Source of the DNA: Sphingomonadales bacterium 12-68-11 | GTDB lineage: Bacteria; Pseudomonadota; Alphaproteobacteria; Sphingomonadales; Sphingomonadaceae | NCBI GenBank assembly: GCA_002279825.1 | Contig: NCCV01000002.1 | Span: forward strand, 105,148 to 169,147 | Length of the DNA: 64,000 nucleotides | Reading direction: 5' to 3' | Shown: positions 19,828-28,641 of the stretch, in pieces | Numbering within the stretch: position 1 is the first letter of the stretch | How the letters are laid out: every line of letters begins with the position of its first letter | Notes under the pieces: generated by a model | What the model saw: the letters and a program-made list of their open reading frames with translations, nothing else | Databases searched by the model: none | What the model was told of the DNA's origin: nothing | Position numbers and translations under genes: made by a program

Positions 19828-22431
19828 ATGCACCGCAATCTGTTGGGGACGTTGCTTGCCGCTGGTGCGGCCTGCGCTGTGACCTGCGCCGCGCCGGCGA
19901 GCGCCCAGACCACGGAAGTATTTCCGATCGCGCTGCCGGAGCAGGACTTGGCGTCGTCCTTACGCCAGCTGTCGGCGCAGACGGGCCGCAGCATAGTGGC
20001 ATCGGGCGATCTTGTGCGGGGGCGGCGCGCGCCCGCGGTATCCGGATCGCTGACCGTCGAAGAGGCAGTCCGCGCCCTCGTCGCCGGAAGCGGTCTCGCA
20101 GTCCGGCGGGTTGGGGGATCGCTGGTCATCGTCGGGCTAGGAGGAGGCGAAAGTCCGGAATCAGCGGTCCTGACCGGCGCGCCCTCACAAGGCGGCACGC
20201 CGATCGTCGTGACCGGCACGCATTTGCGCGGTGCGCCGGCTAGTTCGCCTGTGATCGTGATCGACCGGGAAGAGATCGATCGTAGCGGCGCAACCTCCGT
20301 CGAGCAGTTGATGCGTAAGCTGCCACAGAACACGCAAGGCGGGGTCAACCAGGAAAACTTCGAAGTCGCCTTGCCCGATCAGGACGGCACCGACCACGGC
20401 GCGGGACTGAACTTGCGCGGCCTAGGGCAGCGCGCCACGCTGGTTCTGCTCAACGGCCGGCGGATGGCACCGAGTGGCTACGGGGCTTACGTCGATATCT
20501 CCCTTGTCCCGGTGAGCCTCATCGAACGGGTCGAGATCCTCACGGACGGTGCTTCCGCGATCTACGGTTCTGATGCCGTCGGCGGCGTGGTCAACTTCAT
20601 CCTGCGAGATAGCCTGAATGGGCTTGAAACGAGCGCCCACGCGGGAACGACAACCCGCGGCGGTGGCCAGCAACTCCTGCTGTCGCAGGCCGGCGGGCTC
20701 GACTGGAGCGGCGGGCACGCGCTGCTCGCCTACGAGTATCGCGAGGAGCGGGAGGTCAAGGCTCGTGACCGGGCCTTCACGATCAACCTCAACCCGGATA
20801 ACTTTCTGCTTCCTCGTGAGCAACGGCACAGCGTGCTCGCCAGTGTCGAGCAGGACCTTATCGCTGGATTGCGGATCGGTGCGACCGGCAGCTACGCACA
20901 CCGAACGACCGACAGGACCTTCTTCCCGGGCGTCTCGCCGATCGCGATCAGCGCGCAGGCCGTCGCCGAGGCGATCAGTCTGGGATCCGAGCTTTCCTAT
21001 GACTTCGGCGCGAATTGGCGCGCACGTGTCGAAGGCACTTACGCGTTATCGACCTCCGACCAGCAGCAGGACGAGCCGGGCGGAGTGGGCTTCGTTAATT
21101 CGCGGGGCTTGCGAAACGAAGTGTTCGGCGGCGCGATAAAGGCGGATGGGCCGCTCTTCGATCTGCCGGGCGGTTCGGTTCGAGCGGCATTGGGCGTGGA
21201 GGTACGGGCCGAAGCCTATCGTCAAATCTTCGAGGGATCGGCTTTCCCCCGGACCGTCACGCAGGCCAGCCGCGACGTCATGTCGCTGTTCGGCGAACTC
21301 TCCGTCCCGCTCGTATCGAGCCGCAACCGCTCGCCCGGCCTTGAGCGGCTGGAACTGTCGGCGGCAGGACGCTTCGATGACTACGGACCTACCGGCTCGG
21401 CGTTCGACCCTAAACTCGGCGTGCTATGGTCACCTGTCGCCGGATTCGATTTTCGCGGCAGTTACGGGACGTCGTTCCGCGCACCGCTGCTCGCGGAAAC
21501 CGGCGGCAACTATGACGTCTTCTACGCGCCGTCCTTCCTCGCCTACCAGAACCCTGCCCAAGCGCCTCTTGGGGAAATCGCCGCCATTCTCCAGGGTAGC
21601 GATCCCGACATTCGGCCGGAGACCTCGACCACCTGGTCAGCCGGCGCGGATTTCTCGCCCGCCTTCCTGCCTGGCCTCAAGCTATCGTTCGGGTATTACG
21701 CCATCACGTTCGTGGACCGCATCGCCTTGCCGATCCGGACCCCCGCCGTGATCGGCGACCCGGCGTACGAGTCCATCATCTCTCGCAATCCAGCTCTGGC
21801 GGACGCGACGGCGATTATCGGAGGCGCCCAGCGCACCTTCGACGTGACCGGACCGGGTTTTTCCAACGGCGGGGCGACGCCCGCCGACGTCGACATCCTG
21901 CTCGACACCCGCGTGAGCAACACGGCCGAGACCCGCACCGATGGGTTTGATCTGTCCGCGCGCTATGCCTTCGAGACGGGCGCCAACGGCTTCGTCCTCG
22001 AGGCGAACCTCAATCACGTTCTTGCGTTCGACGACCGCATCACAGCGGCCAGCCCGGTAGCGCAGGGGCTCGATCGGGTATTCGGCCCGCTCGCGTGGCG
22101 GGCCCGGGGAGGGGTGGGCTGGAACCGGGGTTCGTGGACCGCCGGCCTGTTCGTGAACCACGCGGGCGACTACGCGGACGACCGCGGCGCCGCACTCGTG
22201 CCAATCGGATCGTATACGACCGCCGACTTCAGCCTTTCGTACACCGTTGCCGACAGCGTCTCATCCTGGCTACGAGGGACGCGGCTGAGCATGTTCGCCG
22301 AGAACGTCACCGACGCCGGACCGCCTCGCCTCCTGCCCGAACCGGGGCAGGGCAGAGGGCTGGGATACGATCCCGTCAACTCGGGCGGCCGCGGCCGGTT
22401 CGTCTCGCTGCAAGTCCGACGCGCGTGGTGA
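19828..22431 (+). CDS. TonB-dependent receptor with signalling (STN) domain, lasso peptide locus
   Basis: 867 aa outer-membrane transporter. A signal peptide ends near ASAQ; an STN domain (about 30-105, FPIALPEQDLASSLRQLSAQTGRSIV) marks it as a transducer talking to FecR; a TonB-box-like TPIVVTGTHLRG precedes the plug (IDRSGATSVEQLMRKLPQ, DGASAIYGSDAVGGVVNFIL). The barrel fills the rest and ends in the aromatic RRAW. In proteobacterial lasso clusters such receptors import the peptide for cleavage by the isopeptidase, whose gene follows with a GTGA overlap. Substrate is inferred from context only. Confidence 0.9.
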   Translation: MHRNLLGTLLAAGAACAVTCAAPASAQTTEVFPIALPEQDLASSLRQLSAQTGRSIVASGDLVRGRRAPAVSGSLTVEEAVRALVAGSGLAVRRVGGSLVIVGLGGGESPESAVLTGAPSQGGTPIVVTGTHLRGAPASSPVIVIDREEIDRSGATSVEQLMRKLPQNTQGGVNQENFEVALPDQDGTDHGAGLNLRGLGQRATLVLLNGRRMAPSGYGAYVDISLVPVSLIERVEILTDGASAIYGSDAVGGVVNFILRDSLNGLETSAHAGTTTRGGGQQLLLSQAGGLDWSGGHALLAYEYREEREVKARDRAFTINLNPDNFLLPREQRHSVLASVEQDLIAGLRIGATGSYAHRTTDRTFFPGVSPIAISAQAVAEAISLGSELSYDFGANWRARVEGTYALSTSDQQQDEPGGVGFVNSRGLRNEVFGGAIKADGPLFDLPGGSVRAALGVEVRAEAYRQIFEGSAFPRTVTQASRDVMSLFGELSVPLVSSRNRSPGLERLELSAAGRFDDYGPTGSAFDPKLGVLWSPVAGFDFRGSYGTSFRAPLLAETGGNYDVFYAPSFLAYQNPAQAPLGEIAAILQGSDPDIRPETSTTWSAGADFSPAFLPGLKLSFGYYAITFVDRIALPIRTPAVIGDPAYESIISRNPALADATAIIGGAQRTFDVTGPGFSNGGATPADVDILLDTRVSNTAETRTDGFDLSARYAFETGANGFVLEANLNHVLAFDDRITAASPVAQGLDRVFGPLAWRARGGVGWNRGSWTAGLFVNHAGDYADDRGAALVPIGSYTTADFSLSYTVADSVSSWLRGTRLSMFAENVTDAGPPRLLPEPGQGRGLGYDPVNSGGRGRFVSLQVRRAW

Positions 22432-24497
22432 ACCTCCGCCTTGGACGCGGCAAAGCGCTGACATTTGCCGCCTTGGCCTGGGCGGCGGGCGCGCCGGCGC
22501 TGGCAGGACCAACTATTCCCGAACTGGTCGAGGTGGGCGACATGACCAGCCTCTCGGCGTCGGCGGGCGGCCGCATGGTGGTGTTCCGCCTTGAACGCGC
22601 ATCGATCGCGGACAACCGCTACCTCATTGAGTGGTATGTTGCCGATCTTCAAACGCAGACGGTGCGGCGCATCGCAGGCGGCGGGAACGCCATCGAGGGA
22701 GCCTCGGAACCGCTTGCGGTGGAGACCGCCGCCTGGTCGCCCGACGGTCGCTTCATCTTCCATCGCGCGCTGAGGGAGGGCGCGATTGGAATATGGCGGA
22801 CTGCCATCGATGGGACCGGGACCTGGCCCGTGGTCGTGGCAGACGGCGATGTCGAAAGCATGACCGTGGGCGCCAGCGGCCGCACGCTGACCTATGATCT
22901 GGGTCCCTCGCGCCAGGATATCGAGCGGGCCGAGCGTCGCGAGTACGACGAAGGCATTCTGGTCGATGGCAGTGTCGAGCTCGCGCAGAATCTCTTTCGG
23001 GGCGGCTGGGTCAACGGGCGCCTGGCCAGCCAGCGCATGGTCGGCCAGTGGTACACGCGCGCCGGGCTGCTGTGGCAGTCGCCGCGCCAGCGTTACAGTC
23101 TCGATCTGGAGACGCTCGAAACGCGACCTGCCGAGGCAATCGCGCCGCTCGCTCGGCCGCCGCTGACCCCGCTGTCCGGGGTTTCGATGGTGCTCGAAAC
23201 CGCGGGCCGGCCGATCGCGCGGGTGCGCCAGGAGGGCGATCGCTCGATACTCGAGATCGAACGCCCGGAAGGAATCGTCGCTTGCATACGGACCGGGTGC
23301 CCTAGCGGCGGCATTGCGTCGCTGGCGTGGCGGCCTGGCGCCGACGAGCTGGCTGTCACCGTCCAGGACAGCCACTATCGGCAATCGCTTCTTCTGTGGG
23401 ACACCGTGCGCGGCACTGTCAGAACAGTGGTGCGGACGGAGGGGCTGATCGGCGGATCGCGCGATGCCGGGAGGCCCTGCGCCCTGACCCCCGACGCCGC
23501 GGTCTGCGTGACCGCGGGCGCGGTCGAGCCGCCGCGGCTCGAGCGGATCGACCTGTCATCGGGCCAGCGTAGCGTGCTGTTCGATCCCAACGCGCTCTTG
23601 CGGGGGCGCGGGCCCGCCCGGGTCGAGCAGCTGACCTGGACGCTCGCCGATGGGCGCCAGGTCTCGGGAACGGTGTTGCGGCCGCCGACGGCGAAAGGGC
23701 CGGCAGCCGCGTTCATCAGCTACTACTACTGCCCGGGCTTTCTGCGCGGAGGGGTCGGTGACGAGTTCCCGTTTGCGCCGCTGGTCGATGCCGGCTTCGT
23801 GGTCGCCTGCCTCAACAGGGTGCCGGGCAGCGGGAATGACATCCTGGCGAGCTACAATGACGCGCTGGCGAGCGTCAGGGGCGTGGTCGATCTCCTCGCG
23901 CAGCGCGGCTGGATCGATCGCGGGCGCGTGGGAATGGGGGGATTCAGCGCCGGAAGCGAAGCGACCCTGTGGGTCGCGATGAACTCCGACATCCTCTCGG
24001 CGGCGGCAACCGCCTCTCCGCAATATTCGCCGTCAAGCTACTGGAGCAACGTCGTGCCGGGGCGCGACTATGCGGAGGTGCTGCGCGCCTTCCTCGGCCT
24101 TGGCAGTCCCGATGAAACCCCCGAGCGCTGGCGGCTCATCTCCCCGGCCCTTAACACCGAGCGGATCAGGGCTCCCCTGCTGATGCAGATGCCCGAGCAG
24201 GAGGCTCGCAACTCGGCCGAGCTCTACACGCGTTTGGCCGCCAGCCCGACGCCGGTCGAGCTCTATGCCTTTCCGGACGAGGGCCACGCGAAGGTGCAGC
24301 CTCGTCATCGGCACGCAGCGTATCGACGCAGTCTGGACTGGTTTCGGTACTGGCTACAGGGTTACACCGATCCGGACCGCGCGAAGGCGGACCAGTATCG
24401 TCGGTGGGATGCGGCGCGAGACCGGCGGGATGCAGCTCAGCCGTCGAACGATCGCAACCAGGTCTCGGCCGATGCCAGCTCGAGCAAGCGAATGTAG
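22428..24497 (+). CDS. Lasso peptide isopeptidase (AtxE-like, S9 family)
   Basis: 689 aa from the GTG overlapping the receptor stop; the longer upstream frame runs inside the receptor gene. A signal peptide (ALTFAALAWAAGAPALAG) leads to a beta-propeller and a C-terminal alpha/beta-hydrolase domain. Nucleophile S507 lies in GFSAGS; E590 (MPEQE) and H620 (EGHAK) complete an Ser-Glu-His triad. In AtxE2 I recall S527/E610/H638, so the Ser-Glu interval (83) is the same. It should open the ring isopeptide bond of the cognate lasso peptide after import. Its last 61 bp overlap the convergent cyclase gene. Confidence 0.88.
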   Translation: MNLRLGRGKALTFAALAWAAGAPALAGPTIPELVEVGDMTSLSASAGGRMVVFRLERASIADNRYLIEWYVADLQTQTVRRIAGGGNAIEGASEPLAVETAAWSPDGRFIFHRALREGAIGIWRTAIDGTGTWPVVVADGDVESMTVGASGRTLTYDLGPSRQDIERAERREYDEGILVDGSVELAQNLFRGGWVNGRLASQRMVGQWYTRAGLLWQSPRQRYSLDLETLETRPAEAIAPLARPPLTPLSGVSMVLETAGRPIARVRQEGDRSILEIERPEGIVACIRTGCPSGGIASLAWRPGADELAVTVQDSHYRQSLLLWDTVRGTVRTVVRTEGLIGGSRDAGRPCALTPDAAVCVTAGAVEPPRLERIDLSSGQRSVLFDPNALLRGRGPARVEQLTWTLADGRQVSGTVLRPPTAKGPAAAFISYYYCPGFLRGGVGDEFPFAPLVDAGFVVACLNRVPGSGNDILASYNDALASVRGVVDLLAQRGWIDRGRVGMGGFSAGSEATLWVAMNSDILSAAATASPQYSPSSYWSNVVPGRDYAEVLRAFLGLGSPDETPERWRLISPALNTERIRAPLLMQMPEQEARNSAELYTRLAASPTPVELYAFPDEGHAKVQPRHRHAAYRRSLDWFRYWLQGYTDPDRAKADQYRRWDAARDRRDAAQPSNDRNQVSADASSSKRM

Positions 24498-26140
24498 CCG
24501 AAATCGCCCGGCTGCGATGAGCGCTGGAGGTAAGCGTGAACCGCTTCCCGGTCGATCATCTCCGCTTGCGCGAGCCGTCCCTCGAGCAGCAGCCCTTCGA
24601 GGACGGCTCGGCCGGCCATGTATCCGCTTACGAACATGCTTTGCAGCGCACCTTTCGATCGGCGCATCAGGATCGCACGGGGGAGCAGGTCGCCGAACGC
24701 AGCGCGCGCCACCGCGCGATCGCGACCGTCTCGAATCCACAGCCAGGACGGAACGCGCAGGCAAGCCTCCAGCACCGGCTGGGACAGGAGGGGATGAAGC
24801 GCGGGTGTCTCGCCCGGCGCTGGATCGCGCAGGAAGTGCCGGATCCCGACGATCGACCGGACATGTTCGTAAGTCCCGCGGGCCGCGTCCGACGGAGCGT
24901 CCAGCCAGAAATGAGCCGGCATTTCGGCGATCGCATCCGGTGCCAGGAAGGATAGGTCCGCTGGCCAGCGCTCGCGAGGCCGGCGATGACGGCGCCAAGC
25001 GGCGCGGCTCGCGGCCCAGGCCGTGGTTCCGTGCACCCTTGCCAGGTCCTGGATAGCGGCGAGGCCAGCGCGCGGACCCTGCCGGGCGAGCGCGTCGAGG
25101 GCGGGGGAAGCGTTGGACAAGGAGCAGAACACGTTGTCGCCCCCGGTCCCGTCGATCGCAAGGCCAGCCTCCGTCACCGCGAAGTGGTTGGCAAGGATGC
25201 GATGCAACGCCCGCATCAACGCGTTTGGCGGGGGCCGCAGCGCGAGGGAGGGCACCGTTGCGAAATCCATCGGCTGAGTGTCCTCGGCCAATACCGCCAG
25301 CTCGACGCCGCAGTGGTCTGCGACCGCGCGGGCATGGATGCGCTCGTCGCCATCGGGCGCAAAAGTCGCGAAAGTCACCGCGCGGAACGGACAATCGGCC
25401 GCTGCCAGCGCCGCGCAGATAATCGAGGAATCGAGCCCGCCGGAAAGCTGGACAACGACATCGTTCCAATCCGCAGCCAGACGCGGCACCGCATGCAGCA
25501 CGGCCTCGCGCACATGTGCGGCCGCGTCCTCGAAGCTCGCGATCGCGCGGTCCGGCCGAGCGTGGTCCCAAGGGGTCCAGGCCGCGCTCGCGGTTAATTC
25601 CGCTCCCCGGGCGACCAGCGCCTCACCGGGCAGGACTTCTCGGACGCCGACGATGCCTGTCGGAGCGGCGCGCAATTGGGGATAGGTCAGCCACTGCCGC
25701 AAGTAGCCCTGATCGGGTTCCTCCGGGCCGCTGCACGCCAAGTTGAGGATCGCCAGATCGGAGGCATAGAGACTGAGGCTCCGATGACGCCGGTGATAGC
25801 ATGTCACGCCCCCCGAAGGATCGCGCAGCACCCAGTGTCCATCCGGCGCCTCGACGACCAGCAGATAGCAGCCCCACGCCCTGCGCGTGAAGCATCCCGG
25901 CGAGGGCAGCGGCGACGGCAATCGCTGCAGCCGGACACCGCGTTCGCTCTCGAATAGCGTTCCGATGGCCACCGCGCTTCCGTCGTCCGATGCCAGCCAC
26001 GGCGTCTGCGGCGACACCCACACGGCGAGCCCGGGGCGATGAAGGACGGGAACGAGCGAGGACGAGGTCTCGGCAACCCCTCGCGAGATCTCGGCCAGAT
26101 CCTCCTGGGGACCGGCCGCCGCCAGGAAGCGGAGGGGCAT
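24437..26140 (-). CDS. Lasso peptide cyclase, asparagine synthetase-like (C protein)
   Basis: 567 aa from the ATG sharing its A with the stop of the B gene (TGATG). The N-terminal Ntn-hydrolase-like half lacks the catalytic Cys after Met (MPLRF), as usual in lasso cyclases, so it is not a glutaminase. The ATP-pyrophosphatase half has VVVQLSGGLDSSIICAAL. It adenylates the ring Glu side chain and lets the core N-terminus attack, closing the macrolactam around the tail. Third gene of the A-B-C operon, convergent with and overlapping the isopeptidase gene by 61 bp. Confidence 0.92.
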   Translation of the reverse strand: MPLRFLAAAGPQEDLAEISRGVAETSSSLVPVLHRPGLAVWVSPQTPWLASDDGSAVAIGTLFESERGVRLQRLPSPLPSPGCFTRRAWGCYLLVVEAPDGHWVLRDPSGGVTCYHRRHRSLSLYASDLAILNLACSGPEEPDQGYLRQWLTYPQLRAAPTGIVGVREVLPGEALVARGAELTASAAWTPWDHARPDRAIASFEDAAAHVREAVLHAVPRLAADWNDVVVQLSGGLDSSIICAALAAADCPFRAVTFATFAPDGDERIHARAVADHCGVELAVLAEDTQPMDFATVPSLALRPPPNALMRALHRILANHFAVTEAGLAIDGTGGDNVFCSLSNASPALDALARQGPRAGLAAIQDLARVHGTTAWAASRAAWRRHRRPRERWPADLSFLAPDAIAEMPAHFWLDAPSDAARGTYEHVRSIVGIRHFLRDPAPGETPALHPLLSQPVLEACLRVPSWLWIRDGRDRAVARAAFGDLLPRAILMRRSKGALQSMFVSGYMAGRAVLEGLLLEGRLAQAEMIDREAVHAYLQRSSQPGDFGYIRLLELASAETWLRSFDG

Positions 26141-26805
26141 CAGACCGACAGGACCGGGACAAACGTCCCGACGGTGTCGTGCGCATCGGTCAGCAGCAGG
26201 CGCTCGGTCTGAAGCCAGCAATGCGCCCTGAAAGGATCGAGGCTCACTCCAAACACCAGCTGCGCATGCCCGGCATCCTCGCCCAGCCAGTCGATCAGGG
26301 CCAGGGAGTCGAGGAGGCAGCCCCGCTCGACCGGCACGATCGCGCGAGCGCCGACAAAGCTGCGCGCGGCATCCTCTGCGACCGAGGCATCGCCTTGCGG
26401 CGGGACCGCGTAGCGCGCTTCCCGGATATCCCGCGCGATTTGGGCTATCGGGACCGTGGTGAGGCGCCTGCGCGCCCGCTTCACCGCGCGCCAGGCTCGC
26501 CAGGCAGCGCGCAGGCGAAGCCCGGCCCGGGCTGTCTCGTCCAGCAGGCTTAGCGTAGGACGCGCAGGGTCTGCAGCCGCCAGGCGGACGCGGAGCGCGC
26601 TTGCCCGAAATAGCCCGGTCGCCAGCAGCGCCTCGCGATGAGGTCCCGCGGACAAGACCGGCTCGGGGGCTTCACGCAATTCCTGGAAGGCGTGTTCGCA
26701 GCTGGGGTCGAGGGAAAAATAGCGGTCCCGGCGCAAATCGAGGAAAACCGCACGGTCGCCGACCAGGCCGTAGCCGACCAAGGGCTCAAGCTGGAGATAT
26801 CGCAT
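26140..26805 (-). CDS. Lasso peptide leader peptidase with fused RRE (B protein)
   Basis: 221 aa. The N-terminal 80 or so residues (LEPLVGYGLVGDRAVFLDLRRDRYFSL) form a PqqD-like recognition element that binds the precursor leader; the C-terminal half is a transglutaminase-like cysteine protease with C163 (GCLLDSLALIDWLG), H195 (RAHCWLQ) and D207 as the likely triad. It removes the leader after Thr-His at the core junction. Fusion of RRE and protease in one protein is the proteobacterial arrangement. The gene starts 46 bp after the precursor stop, with a hairpin in between, and overlaps the cyclase start. Confidence 0.9.
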   Translation of the reverse strand: MRYLQLEPLVGYGLVGDRAVFLDLRRDRYFSLDPSCEHAFQELREAPEPVLSAGPHREALLATGLFRASALRVRLAAADPARPTLSLLDETARAGLRLRAAWRAWRAVKRARRRLTTVPIAQIARDIREARYAVPPQGDASVAEDAARSFVGARAIVPVERGCLLDSLALIDWLGEDAGHAQLVFGVSLDPFRAHCWLQTERLLLTDAHDTVGTFVPVLSV

Positions 26806-26818
26806 GGCGAACCCGAAA

Positions 26819-26844
26819 CGCGCGAGGACGTCTGTCCCCGCGCG
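26819..26844 (-). promoter_or_regulatory. Hairpin between lasso A and B genes
   Basis: CGCGCG (26819-26824) pairs with CGCGCG (26839-26844); inside, GGAC (26826-26829) pairs with GTCC (26834-26837) around a 4-nt GTCT loop, with one A/C mismatch. It fills the 46-bp gap between the precursor stop and the B gene. There is no U-run, so it is more likely an attenuator or mRNA-stabilising hairpin that makes precursor transcript exceed enzyme transcript, as reported for related lasso clusters. Confidence 0.6.
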
Positions 26845-26851
26845 CTATCGC

Positions 26852-26977
26852 TCAGTCGAACATCCCGCGCTTCACGTAACCGCCGGGCTCGGGCAGGTTG
26901 AAGATATCCGAACCGTGGGTATCCGTGCTCGCGGTGCCCAGTTCGATCACACCGGTTTCAGGGGATTGGCGTTCCAT
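26852..26977 (-). CDS. Lasso peptide precursor (A)
   Basis: 41 aa, ATG at 26977 preceded by GAGGAG 8 bp upstream. The leader of 21 residues ends IELGTASTDTH, matching the LG-x-AS-x2-T-x-G junction of astexin-type precursors with Thr at -2. The predicted core has ring GSDIFNLPE (Gly1 amine to Glu9 side chain, nine residues) and tail PGGYVKRGMFD, whose Tyr13, Lys15/Arg16 or Phe19 could act as steric plugs. Hand-summed monoisotopic mass after loss of water is about 2180.0 Da. Neighbouring B, C and isopeptidase genes support the call. A longer in-frame start at 27061 lacks a ribosome site. Nothing else coding lies between it and gntR. Confidence 0.9.
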   Translation of the reverse strand: MERQSPETGVIELGTASTDTHGSDIFNLPEPGGYVKRGMFD

Positions 26978-27097
26978 CGTTGGTCTCCTCATGCTGCGGG
27001 AATAAGCAGCGCGGGAAACAATAAGGACCGAGCGCAAGGGTACGAACCTTATACCGGCCATATAATCCGAATGTTGCCGGGAGCCGATGCGTGATCG

Positions 27098-27709
27098 CTA
27101 GCGCGCCGCGAGCATGGCGGCGACGATGTCGCCAACCGCGCGCTCGCGCCGGCGATGATAAGCTGCCAGCGCGCGCCGGAAGGGCAGGTCTGCCTCGCCG
27201 TCCAGCCATTGCTCCAGAAGATCGAGTTCGTCGTCGGGACCGAGCTCGAGAGCGAACTCGACGTGACGGACCGGCCGAAGGCGAGCGTTGATACGTTCGA
27301 CGGCGGCGGACACTTCGGGGTTTCCGGCCCTGGCTGCGACGGCCAGAAACAGCCGTTCAGTCAAGTCCACCGCGGCGGCCGAAGTCGGAGGGACTGTTCG
27401 TTCGCGCGAGGGCCAGGGCGCGTCGGCACGTCCGCGCGCGGCCAGGTCCAGCAGCACGGCGTTCCAGCGATAGAGATGCCGCAACCCCATTTCGGTCAGT
27501 CGGGGGATGCGGAATCCTTCGCCCCGCGCGGTATCGACGAGCCCCTCGCCCGCCAGTCGGTGAAGGGCATCCCTGACGGGCGTGATGCTGGCGTTGAGGT
27601 CTTGCGACAGCACGGCTGGCTCGAGATGCTGCCCCGGTGCGAAGCGGCCCGCGCCGAGCTGCTCGCGTAACGCGAGATAGACGCGCTCGAAGGTCACGCC
27701 GGCGTTCAC
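27098..27709 (-). CDS. GntR-family transcription regulator
   Basis: 203 aa from a GTG with GGAGG 7 bp upstream; the longer frame upstream runs inside phyH. The N-terminal winged helix (FERVYLALREQLGAGRFAPG, NASITPVRDALHRLAGEGLVDTARGEGFRIP) is typical of the FadR/FCD branch; the C-terminal 120 residues are helical and short for FCD. Placed 31 bp after phyH on the same strand, it is probably the last gene of a luxI-phyH-gntR operon and stands immediately upstream of the lasso precursor. It could control either set; the ligand is unknown. Confidence 0.85.
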   Translation of the reverse strand: MNAGVTFERVYLALREQLGAGRFAPGQHLEPAVLSQDLNASITPVRDALHRLAGEGLVDTARGEGFRIPRLTEMGLRHLYRWNAVLLDLAARGRADAPWPSRERTVPPTSAAAVDLTERLFLAVAARAGNPEVSAAVERINARLRPVRHVEFALELGPDDELDLLEQWLDGEADLPFRRALAAYHRRRERAVGDIVAAMLAAR

Positions 27710-27740
27710 TCCAGCGCCTCCGAAGCAGGCGTTCCGCCGC

Positions 27741-28622
27741 TCAGGCGACCTGCAACTGCTGGCCCGCCACGTAGTCGGCGACGAGAGCCGCCTGATCGGG
27801 GCGCAGCGCGTCGATCGCGCCGGGATGGTTCGGAACGTCTCCCCCGAGCAGGATCGAAGGGCACTGGCCTTCGTAGTTGCCGAGGTTGGGGCGATGCTGC
27901 TGGTATCCGACCAGCGCCGCGAGTTCGGGCGAAAACTGCCGCGCCACTTCGGGCGGATAGGCCAGCCACTGGTTCTCGTAGGGTTTGAGCCAGCCCAGAC
28001 AATAGCTGACGATGCAGCCGCGGCGCACCGCACCCGTCCGGTTGCCGCCGGCCCCGTGAAGCGTCGAGCCGAGGAACACCAGCGCGCTGCCCGGCGCCAT
28101 CTCGATCGGCAACGTCTCCTCTACGGGTTCGCCGAGGTCGAGGGCACGCGCGCCGTGGCTGTCCGGCCAGACCAGCGTAGCCCCGTTGTCCGCGGTGTAG
28201 GGCGTGAACGGCCACATCACGTTGACCAGGTACTCGACTTCACCGGGCGCGCCGCGCCACATGTCCTGGTCGCGGTGCGGCAGCTGGGGCAGGGCGCCCG
28301 GATGGAGCGCGATCGCCTGGGTCAGGTTGAGCTGCACGGTATCGCACCACGGCCCGAGCACGCGTGCGACGAGCGCCATGATCAGGGGGTTGAGGACCAG
28401 CGCTTCGGCGTGGGGCGAGCGAGACAGCAGGCGACCGAACCGCTTGGTCCGGCTGCCGTAGAACCCGCCTTCGCAAAACGGCGTGCTCGCGAAGTCTTCG
28501 GCCAGATCGGCATCGAGGGCCTGGACGGAGGGCGTGAGCAGATCGGGTATCACGCAATAGCCTTGCGCCAGGAGACGTTCGGTCCAGCGCTCGGTCTGCG
28601 CATGGTGATAGTGCACGGTCAT
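27741..28622 (-). CDS. Phytanoyl-CoA dioxygenase (PhyH) family Fe(II)/2-oxoglutarate oxygenase
   Basis: 293 aa. The facial triad is visible as H116 and D118 (QLPHRDQDMW) and H189 (STLHGAGGNRTG), with R195 or R200 for 2-oxoglutarate. An enzyme of this type hydroxylates an aliphatic substrate; none is known for this branch. The gene begins 19 bp after the luxI stop. A luxR-luxI-phyH order has, as I recall, been reported in Novosphingobium and relatives, suggesting a role in making or modifying the signal, or as a quorum-controlled product. The chosen ATG is at 28622; an upstream in-frame start lies within luxI. Confidence 0.88.
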   Translation of the reverse strand: MTVHYHHAQTERWTERLLAQGYCVIPDLLTPSVQALDADLAEDFASTPFCEGGFYGSRTKRFGRLLSRSPHAEALVLNPLIMALVARVLGPWCDTVQLNLTQAIALHPGALPQLPHRDQDMWRGAPGEVEYLVNVMWPFTPYTADNGATLVWPDSHGARALDLGEPVEETLPIEMAPGSALVFLGSTLHGAGGNRTGAVRRGCIVSYCLGWLKPYENQWLAYPPEVARQFSPELAALVGYQQHRPNLGNYEGQCPSILLGGDVPNHPGAIDALRPDQAALVADYVAGQQLQVA

Positions 28623-28641
28623 CGGAATCCCCCTTGTGACC

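Noticed and set aside
27048..27053. TATAAG as the -10 of the lasso precursor promoter
   Set aside because: The expected -35 position reads CAACAT, a poor match, so no promoter was called.
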